A stretch of 64,000 bases of DNA from G963677085 sp963677085 (GTDB taxonomy: Bacteria > Planctomycetota > Planctomycetia > Pirellulales > Thermoguttaceae), in the NCBI GenBank assembly GCA_963677085.2, contig CAXXFH010000004.1, positions 2,976,001-3,040,000 of the forward strand, written 5' to 3'. The position numbers and the translations under genes were made by a program. Positions 57,565 through 64,000 of this stretch are shown piece by piece. Under the pieces are notes generated by a model. The model saw only the letters and a program-made list of their open reading frames with translations. It did no database searches and was not told where the DNA came from. Position 1 is the first letter of the stretch; each line of letters opens with the position of its first letter.

Positions 57565-58971
57565 TTACCAAAGCCACTCCAAGGAGAGTGTCAGGCCGTG
57601 CATGTATACGGTGCCGTTCTGGTTGACGATCGATGGCGGATTTTCCGAGAACCGCATCTGTTCGGTGGCCAGGGCCAGACCGCTGACCCACATCAGGTCG
57701 TAACCCGCGTTGAGTTGCAGCGTCGGTCTGATCTTGTAGGTGCCGTGGAAGCCGAGTTCTGCAATAACAGCGGCCCCGTTTTTCCGGGCGTTTCGTGCGT
57801 AATTTGCTGAGGTGTCGACTAGATCGTCGAACGGTTCGGGAACACCGCCGGCGAACTGGGTGCTGCTGACCCGACTGAGTTGATCGGAAAAGTTGAGAAA
57901 GGGCCCCGCTTTAGCTCGCACTCCGTAGCTCCATCGGCAACTACGAAAGGCGTAGTCGAAGCCGATCTGGAAGCCAAACAGATCATTGTGGGTGCGAATG
58001 CGGTAGTTGCCTTCGGCGTCGAGCGTTTCGCCCGTCGGATCACCCGTGGTCGAGTCGAGTTCTGCGATGTGACTGTGGCTGTAAAGGTGGAAGTCTTCGT
58101 CGAACGACATCAAGCGAAGTCCCACCTGATAGTCGCAATAATGTCCCGGGCGGCAGCGCCGTTGCCATCGCCCGTTCGGCTGCAATACAAGCTGATCTGC
58201 CCGGCTGCGAGGGCTCAATCGCAGATTCAACTCGAAGTTGTTCAAGTAGGAGCCGACCTCGAAGTTTTGCTCGTCGGCCCAACTGAAGCCGACGAAGTTT
58301 GTGGCGAATCCGGTGAAGAGCACGCCGGTGTTGAATCGGGGGCCTTCTTGAGAAAAGGAAATTTCGTCCGTGGGGCCAGGTATCCGCCGTTCGTCGGTCC
58401 AGGTATTCATTCCCCAGAAGGCGAACTCGAGGAACTGGTCGCGGTTTTCCGCATCACGGCCCAGATACCGCCCGATGGTCATCGTGTAGCCGGCGGCGAT
58501 GTCACTGATCATTTGCCGGTTGGTCAGCCGGTTGTTGAACGTGGTCAAATTGATCAACGCCTGCGAGAGGACTTGCTCGCGGGGTTTGCTTCGGGCGAGC
58601 ATCCGAACGCCGTGTTCGGTATACCACAGCGGCGGACAACACGAGCCACCGCCACAGACCGAGCAGCAAGGGCCAATGGCACACAACGCACATTCGCCGT
58701 CGGCGCCGCACGGAGTGCCGCACGTGTCGCATACGCCCGGATTCTCGCTCATCAACGGAAATACGCGTTCACCGTCCGTTTCTTCTTCGATTACCGGTCC
58801 GGTAGGTACGATTTCCGGCTGGCTCTCATCCAACAACGGCATCATGCTTTGGTCACCCCAATCGGCGATATCCTGCATAGTCGCATCGGGCGGCTGTGCT
58901 GTCGCCATGGCGCTTCCGAGCAGAAACACCAAAATCGAGGAGATCAAAGTTGGCCGGATTGTCTGTTTCAC
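57565..58971 (-). CDS. BBP7-like outer-membrane protein with Cys-rich N-terminus
   Basis: Encodes 468 aa. Signal peptide KQTIRPTLISSILVFLLGSA. Residues ~80-110 hold an extreme Cys cluster (CDTCGTPCGADGECALC, CCSVCGGGSCC). The rest is beta-rich and barrel-like (GRYLGRDAENRDQFLEFAFW, NFELNLRLSPRSRADQLVL, YCDYQVGLRLMSFDEDFHLY) and ends with a hydrophobic strand (TVYMHGLTLSLEWLW), as outer-membrane barrels do. It resembles the protein at 41010 in layout. Its 3' end abuts a MITE. Confidence 0.75.
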   Translation of the reverse strand: MKQTIRPTLISSILVFLLGSAMATAQPPDATMQDIADWGDQSMMPLLDESQPEIVPTGPVIEEETDGERVFPLMSENPGVCDTCGTPCGADGECALCAIGPCCSVCGGGSCCPPLWYTEHGVRMLARSKPREQVLSQALINLTTFNNRLTNRQMISDIAAGYTMTIGRYLGRDAENRDQFLEFAFWGMNTWTDERRIPGPTDEISFSQEGPRFNTGVLFTGFATNFVGFSWADEQNFEVGSYLNNFELNLRLSPRSRADQLVLQPNGRWQRRCRPGHYCDYQVGLRLMSFDEDFHLYSHSHIAELDSTTGDPTGETLDAEGNYRIRTHNDLFGFQIGFDYAFRSCRWSYGVRAKAGPFLNFSDQLSRVSSTQFAGGVPEPFDDLVDTSANYARNARKNGAAVIAELGFHGTYKIRPTLQLNAGYDLMWVSGLALATEQMRFSENPPSIVNQNGTVYMHGLTLSLEWLW

Positions 58972-59579
58972 TGGCTATTCCTCCGTGACGCCACCACGAC
59001 GCTATACCAACAACGCGCCGCGCTGCCGAAAGCGGTACTTCAACCCTGCTAATCGACCAAAGCGCATCGCCACAACAGGAATAACCGTTAAAATCTAGCA
59101 AATCGACGCAGAGCGGGTGACCGTTAGTGTCGGCTAGGCGTTCTCAGTTGTTGTATTTTCGCTAAATTGCCGTTTTCTCGTTCTCACGTTCTACGCGGGA
59201 ACACACGTCAGCGATGCTTCGCGTGGCGGCATGCCCCTCGACGTGGGTGTCTTCTCGTGTTCCAACGACACGAAGCGTCGGGCCTTGGGTTCCCACGCAG
59301 AAGCGTGGGAACCAGAGAATACGCTGAGAAGCGTGGGAACTAGAGAACTTTCACTTTCTCCGAACTCCGAGCCCTGAAGTTCACGCTCGCGGGGGGCTTC
59401 TCTTCGTCGGAGCCTGCGTAAGAATACTTACTATTGATATTTGCGTATTCATCGAACGGTCGGATTAGGCCAAACGCCTTGACTCCGGGCTCCCGATGGC
59501 CGCCCTCCGTTCATTCATTAGGCAAGGCCCATTAAAACACTGCCGATATTTCCTGAGTCCCCAAACGTTCCAGGTTCCC
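58972..59579. other. 608-base gap with GTTCCCACGC-type repeats
   Basis: A series of GTTCCCACGC...AGCGTGGGAAC words lies between about 59225 and 59345. Near 59431 a CTATTGATATTTGCGTATT word resembles one end of the TTATTGA MITE, without its partner. No gene. Confidence 0.5.
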
Positions 59580-60635
59580 ATGACGACTCCCATCGCATCT
59601 CTGTTGGCTACCGGCACCAAGTTGTGGCTCGATTCCGTCGATCCCGATTTCGTTCGCGTCAATCGCGTGGCGGGAGCAACCGGCGCCACGTCGAATCCGG
59701 TGATTGTTTCCGACCTGATCGCCTCCGGCCGGTTTGATGACCAGATCGAGCAACTTGTTCGCCAGGGTTTCGACGAATCGGAGATTGCCTGGCGAATGAC
59801 CAACCGTTTGGTTCGTGAGGCCCAGCAGGTCTTCTTGCCGGCGTGGCAGAGCACCCGCGGCGACGACGGCTACGTAAGTTTCGAGGTCGATCCCTTGCTG
59901 GAAGATCCCGAGCGGGATTTGTCGCACGACGCGCGCGTGGAAGAAACCATCCGCCAAGCCCGGCAGTGGGCCGAGGGACACGAAAACCGGCTGATCAAAG
60001 TACCCGGTACGGCAGCCGGCATCGACGCGGTGGAAGAGATCGTGGCCGCGGGCGTCAACGTAAACGTTACGTTGCTGTTCGCTGCTCGGCAGTATCGTGC
60101 CGCGCGCGACGCCGTATGGCGTGGGGCCCAGCGGCGCGAGTCGCTCGAAGGCTTTAAGAGCGTGTACAGTATTTTCGTCTCGCGGTTAGACGTTTATACC
60201 CAACAGGCCGTGCCCGAGCTCTCGCCGGCCGCCCAGGGGATGGTGGGTATACTCAATGCCAAGCGGATTTGGGCCGAAAACCAGGCGTTTTGGAAGCAAC
60301 ACCCCACGCCGTTGGCTCAGGAGATTGTTTTCGCGAGCACGGGCACGAAGCGGCCCGAGGATTCGCCGTGGAAATACGTCGAAGCTTTTGCCGGCAGCGA
60401 CATTCAGACGAACCCACCGGCCACAAACGACGCGGTCGCTCAGAGCGACCTGACGTTCACCCGTCAGGTTGATCGATTACCGCCCGACGAGGTTGTCGAG
60501 GAGATCGATCGGCTGGTCGACATGGTTCGCCTTGAAACCACTCTGATGGAGGAGGGGATCGAGAAGTTTGCCAAGCCGCAGAAGGCCCTGCTGGCCCTGG
60601 TGGCCGAAAAGCGTGCCGCCTTGACAGCCGGCTGA
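59580..60635 (+). CDS. tal: transaldolase
   Basis: Encodes 351 aa from ATG 59580 (MTTPIASLLATGTKLWLDSV). The upstream frame to 59496 is not needed. KLWLDSVDPDFVRV, GATSNPVIVSDLI and the Schiff-base lysine in ENRLIKVPGTAAG match the TIM-barrel transaldolase family (subfamily with SNP and KVPGT). LSTGTKRPED-like ASTGTKRPEDSPWKYVEAFA and a C-terminal EGIEKFAKPQKALL follow. The enzyme moves dihydroxyacetone units between sugar phosphates in the pentose phosphate pathway, in the cytoplasm. No operon partner. Confidence 0.85.
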   Translation: MTTPIASLLATGTKLWLDSVDPDFVRVNRVAGATGATSNPVIVSDLIASGRFDDQIEQLVRQGFDESEIAWRMTNRLVREAQQVFLPAWQSTRGDDGYVSFEVDPLLEDPERDLSHDARVEETIRQARQWAEGHENRLIKVPGTAAGIDAVEEIVAAGVNVNVTLLFAARQYRAARDAVWRGAQRRESLEGFKSVYSIFVSRLDVYTQQAVPELSPAAQGMVGILNAKRIWAENQAFWKQHPTPLAQEIVFASTGTKRPEDSPWKYVEAFAGSDIQTNPPATNDAVAQSDLTFTRQVDRLPPDEVVEEIDRLVDMVRLETTLMEEGIEKFAKPQKALLALVAEKRAALTAG

Positions 60636-60761
60636 GATTCCGGACTTCATTACTCCCGCTGCCAACTCATTCCCAGCGGCCGGTCCATCTGTTAGGATGG
60701 GCGATTTGGCGACCATCGCCGGTCGTAGCGTGTACTGTCTCTCTAGCCCTTGGGAAACCCG

Positions 60762-62894
60762 ATGCCACTGGACGCCTATTCCCTTTGTCCCGGCGGGACT
60801 GGCAAAAAAATCAAATTCTGCTGTCCCGATTTCCTGCCCGAATTGCAGAAAATCGAGCGGATGCTCGAAGGTGATCAGAACCTGGCCTGCCTGAAACATA
60901 TCGACGGTCTGCTGGAGTCGAATCCCGATCGGCCGTGTCTGCTGGCAACCAAGGCCCTGTTGCTGCGGATTACCAACCAGCTTGAAGCGGCTTCGGTCAA
61001 CGCGAAGCACTTCTTCGAGAAGCATCCGGAGAACGCAACCGCGTTGTCGGAGATGGCAATCCTCGCGGCTGTTGAGGGCGAGAGTGCCAAGGCGATTGAC
61101 TTTTGGCAGCAGGCCATGGTTGTCGCCGACGGTCGGATCGACGGCCGCGTCTACGAGGCCATGACCGTCGTCGCCCAAGCGGCGTTCGGCAATGGCGACG
61201 GCATGGCGGCCCGGGCGATCTGGCAGCTTCAGGCGGCGATTCACCAGGAAGATTCGCGTCCGATGGAAATGTTGCTGTCGTACCACGGGGCACCGAATCT
61301 TCCTGTGCTGATGAAAGAATCGCCCCACCTGATTCCCACGCCGGCGGAGGCCTCCTGGAAGCCGCAGATGGACGAAGCTCTGGCGCCGATGGACAAGGGC
61401 TGTTGGCGACAGGCGGTCGACCGGCTCGCGGCCCTGACCGACACGGTCGACTGGCCGCCCCTGTGGCGCAACTTGGCCACACTTCGCAGTTGGCTGGCCG
61501 ACAACGAGGGGTGCGTTGCCGCTTTGCGCAAATACGCTTCGCTCGACGTGCCTTTGGAAGACGCCGTCGAAGCCGAAGCCCTGGCCATGTTGTGCTCCGA
61601 AGATCCCATCGGTGATGGGATCGACCTGTTTAGCCTCACATGGAATCTGTCGGAAACCGACGAGCTGCAAGCGGCACTGACGCTGGAACCGCTGGTCGTT
61701 GCCTTGCCGGTCGATGAACGATCGGACGAAGATGAGGGACCGCCGCCGCGAGCGATGTATATGTTGCTCGACCGCGCAACGCCGAAAGCGTCCGAAGGGC
61801 TGACCGTCGAGCAGATTCCTCGTTACATTTGCCAGTTGCGTTTGTTCGGCCGCCAAACCGATCGCGAAGCACGTCTTGAAGCGATTGGCGCTACTGAAAA
61901 CGACGTCGAGCAAGTGAAGCAATTGATCGGCAAGGTAGCCCAACGGGCAATTAGCTCGGAGCCCGAGCAAGTTGCCGTGATGAAAACCTCGGGCACGGAA
62001 GAGTTGCTCCAGCGGAAGTGGCGTTTGCCCGAGGGAACCGAACCGGCGCAGATCGCCGAGCTCTCGGTGGCGCACGAGCGACGGGTTATTTTCGAGCAGT
62101 GGCCGGAGTTGCCGTTGAGCATCTTCGACGGCCGTTCACCGCGTGCCGTGTCCGGCGATGAGTCGTGCCGTGTCCGGCTGCTGGCCGCCATCCTGATTCT
62201 TCAGTCGTACATGGCCGCCGATGCCGAGGAAATCGATTTCAACGAATTGCGTCAATCGCTGGGGCTACCCACACTCGATCCGCTCGACCCGACGGTGGTC
62301 GACGTCAACAGTGTGCCCCTGGCTCGGCTCTCTCGGATCGAGGTCGAAAAGCTCAGCGACACGGATCTTCTGCATGCCTTTCGTCGCGCGGCGGCCTATG
62401 GGCTGAGAGGCTCGTTGCGCCGCTTCGCCGTGAACCTGATCGACCGTCCCACGTTGGCTGACACGAACGAACAACGTCGCGCGTTGAGCATTTTGGCTCG
62501 CGATGCCGAAAATCCCGACGAAGGGTTGAAGTACGCCCAACGTGGCCGCGAAATGGCCGAGAAGGCCGGTCAGTCGCCAGCGAGTTGGCTGATTCTGGAA
62601 CTTTCGCTGCAATTTGCTCGGGGCGACAGCAACGAGATCAACCGTCTGCTGACACAAATCCAGCGCGACCACATGAACGAGCCGGGCGTTGCCCAGGCGT
62701 TGACCGAGTTGTTGGTCGGGCTGGGCGTGCTACGACCCGACGGTATGCCGGCCGGTGCTATTCCCGGAGCGGGCATGCCGGGTGGACCTGCCATCGGTCC
62801 GGCACCGCAAGCCGCTCAAGAGCCTGGAAGACTTTGGACGCCTGGCAGCGAGCAGGGTGGCGGGGGCGAGAAGAAGCTTTGGACGCCCGACTGA
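60762..62894 (+). CDS. SEC-C motif protein with TPR-like helical body
   Basis: Encodes 710 aa from ATG 60762 (MPLDAYSLCPGGTGKKIKFC), just after the in-frame TTG at 60750. The first 22 residues are a SEC-C zinc motif (CPGGTGKKIKFCC). What follows is a long helical repeat region like TPR (KHIDGLLESNPDRPCLLATK, then HFFEKHPENATALSEMAILA) to about 680, with a Gly/Pro-rich tail (GAGMPGGPAIGPAPQ) ending in WTPD. The whole is probably a scaffold. I know no function for this architecture. Soluble. Confidence 0.65.
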   Translation: MPLDAYSLCPGGTGKKIKFCCPDFLPELQKIERMLEGDQNLACLKHIDGLLESNPDRPCLLATKALLLRITNQLEAASVNAKHFFEKHPENATALSEMAILAAVEGESAKAIDFWQQAMVVADGRIDGRVYEAMTVVAQAAFGNGDGMAARAIWQLQAAIHQEDSRPMEMLLSYHGAPNLPVLMKESPHLIPTPAEASWKPQMDEALAPMDKGCWRQAVDRLAALTDTVDWPPLWRNLATLRSWLADNEGCVAALRKYASLDVPLEDAVEAEALAMLCSEDPIGDGIDLFSLTWNLSETDELQAALTLEPLVVALPVDERSDEDEGPPPRAMYMLLDRATPKASEGLTVEQIPRYICQLRLFGRQTDREARLEAIGATENDVEQVKQLIGKVAQRAISSEPEQVAVMKTSGTEELLQRKWRLPEGTEPAQIAELSVAHERRVIFEQWPELPLSIFDGRSPRAVSGDESCRVRLLAAILILQSYMAADAEEIDFNELRQSLGLPTLDPLDPTVVDVNSVPLARLSRIEVEKLSDTDLLHAFRRAAAYGLRGSLRRFAVNLIDRPTLADTNEQRRALSILARDAENPDEGLKYAQRGREMAEKAGQSPASWLILELSLQFARGDSNEINRLLTQIQRDHMNEPGVAQALTELLVGLGVLRPDGMPAGAIPGAGMPGGPAIGPAPQAAQEPGRLWTPGSEQGGGGEKKLWTPD

Positions 62895-63014
62895 CCGGGG
62901 AATTGCCCCGAAGACCACAAACCTCGCGGCGCTGCCGCGGTAGTTTGCGACCGTGTATCGGTCCGGTTATACTGCCGTTGTTTGAATGCTGGGTTAAGCT
63001 CCCAACGACAAGTT

Positions 63015-63079
63015 GGATGCCACTGGCTGTTTGCCAGCCAGTGATCGGACACGGGCATACAAGGCGTCCGTGGCACCCG
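63015..63079. repeat. GGATGCC-bounded repeat
   Basis: GGATGCCACTGGCTGTTTGCC then AGCCAGTGATC then GCGTCCGTGGCACCC. Directly upstream of the sulfatase. Same family as 27941-28050. Confidence 0.55.
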
Positions 63080-63149
63080 TCTTTGGCTCCGGCACCCGAG
63101 CTTCAGTGTTCCGCACCCCTGCCGTTGCGTTGCCCAGGAGGATCTCACC

Positions 63150-64000
63150 ATGTCAGTTCACGCCGCTCGGTTCTCCCGATTCGCTTGTTTGTTTGTGATC
63201 GTGATGTTCGCCGTCGGGTTGGCATGTCCGATGGCCGCAGCGGCATCCGAGAAGCCCAACGTCATCATCATCTACACCGACGATCAAGGTTCGTTGGACA
63301 CGAACCTCTACGGCTCTAAAGACTTGATCACGCCTGGCATGGACCGGCTCGCTCGCGAGGGCGTGCGTTTCACGCAGATGTACGCGCCCTCGTGTTATTG
63401 CTCGCCCTCGCGCGCAGGGCTGATGACGGGTCGCTTTCCCGCTCGGGCAGGCGTGGCAAGTAATTGCCCTTCGATTCCCAATCATCCGGGCATGCCTAGC
63501 GATGAAGTGACCATTGCCGAGATGCTTCGTGCGGCCGGCTATACGACCGGGCACGTCGGCAAGTGGCACTTAGGCTACACGCCCGAGACGATGCCCAACG
63601 GCCAAGGTTTTCAATACTCCTACGGTCACATGGGTGGGTGCATCGATAACTACTCCCACTTTTTCTACTGGCGTGGGCCCAACCGCCACGACCTGTGGCG
63701 CAACGGCCAGGAAATCTGGGAAGACGGCCAATACTTTCTCAACCGAATGGTCGAGGAGTGCGAACAGTTCGTCGAAAAGAATCGGCAAGGTCCGTTCTTT
63801 TTGTATTGGGCGATCAACGTGCCGCACTATCCGTTGCAGGGCACCGAAAAGTGGCGCAATGCCTACAAAAACCTCGAAGATCCCCGCCGAATGTACGCGG
63901 CCTTTACGTCGACCATGGACGAGAAGATCGAACGTTTTCTCAAAAAGCTCGACGAGTTGAAACTCCGCGAACGCACGCTGGTAATCCTCCAGTCGGACCA
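63150..64000 (+). CDS. secreted type I sulfatase, truncated by window end
   Basis: Open from ATG 63150 (AGGAGG upstream) to the window edge, 283 codons. A signal peptide (CLFVIVMFAVGLACPMAAAA) precedes NVIIIYTDDQGSLDTNLYG, the metal-binding start of sulfatases. Cys84 in SCYCSPSRAGLMTGR is the C-x-P-x-R site that is converted to formylglycine. GHVGKWHLG is the second signature. It hydrolyses sulfate esters outside the cytoplasm, probably on sulfated algal polysaccharide, which is common in planctomycetes. The C-terminus lies outside the window. Confidence 0.9.
   Translation, partial: MSVHAARFSRFACLFVIVMFAVGLACPMAAAASEKPNVIIIYTDDQGSLDTNLYGSKDLITPGMDRLAREGVRFTQMYAPSCYCSPSRAGLMTGRFPARAGVASNCPSIPNHPGMPSDEVTIAEMLRAAGYTTGHVGKWHLGYTPETMPNGQGFQYSYGHMGGCIDNYSHFFYWRGPNRHDLWRNGQEIWEDGQYFLNRMVEECEQFVEKNRQGPFFLYWAINVPHYPLQGTEKWRNAYKNLEDPRRMYAAFTSTMDEKIERFLKKLDELKLRERTLVILQSD

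Noticed and set aside
59431..59450. CTATTGATATTTGCG word resembling a TTATTGA MITE end
   Set aside because: No inverted partner was found within ~150 bases and the match has two mismatches, so it may be chance.

Overview
The window is about 60% GC apart from one AT-rich island. It reads as a chromosomal segment of a planctomycete, most likely of the Pirellulales type. The markers are two BBP7-type outer-membrane barrel proteins, a DUF1559 prepilin-like protein, four PEP-CTERM proteins, an N-terminal sorting motif ending in MLSG, an SHD1-domain protein, a Minf_1886-family protein, ECF sigma factors paired with zinc-finger or FecR-type partners, a sulfatase and a UvrA made of two fused UvrA copies. 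I see no rRNA, tRNA or CRISPR array.

Layout. 1-7.7 kb: two small hypothetical genes, a decayed IS66 piece, a PEP-CTERM protein, an AT-rich Ntn-hydrolase-like gene with PKD and PEP-CTERM tail, a REP-associated transposase (RAYT) with its inverted repeats, a secreted beta-propeller and a nitroreductase. 7.7-12.4 kb: squalene-cyclase-like repeat protein, lone groES, a promoter-to-terminator unit without a clear gene, and a CinA-like/nucleotidyltransferase fusion. 12.4-19.2 kb: a regulatory block with a coiled-coil protein, FHA protein, Ser/Thr kinase, membrane proteins, and an ECF sigma factor with its anti-sigma. 19.2-24.9 kb (minus): lipoprotein, a three-domain secreted giant, Minf_1886 protein and RicT. 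25-27.9 kb (minus): a three-gene ABC operon (DUF3299-like protein, FtsX-type permease with a His-rich loop, ATPase) that looks like a metal-handling system. 28.2-33.4 kb: smpB with an apparent ACG start, a lipB-like gene lacking both catalytic residues, lipA, an SHD1 protein and a lipoyl-like domain without its lysine. 33.5-40.6 kb: the 2370-residue double UvrA with a duplicated C-terminal extra domain. 41-46.8 kb: cell-surface proteins. 47-53.4 kb: a glycosidase, then an ECF sigma/FecR/PEP-CTERM/DUF1559 cluster in which the FecR protein and the PEP-CTERM protein share a domain. 53.6-64 kb: an RND-type exporter with helix-hairpin-helix insertions, a second BBP7 protein, transaldolase, a SEC-C protein and the start of a sulfatase.

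The gaps are rich in small dispersed repeats. These include two MITE-like families with terminal inverted repeats, a palindromic family bounded by GGGTGCC/GGCACCC, REP-like repeats that also sit in frame inside genes, and an ~85-95 bp foldable repeat lying in the same orientation just upstream of an ECF sigma gene and of the Minf_1886 gene.

All functional calls are from reading the sequence and from memory of protein families. No search was run.
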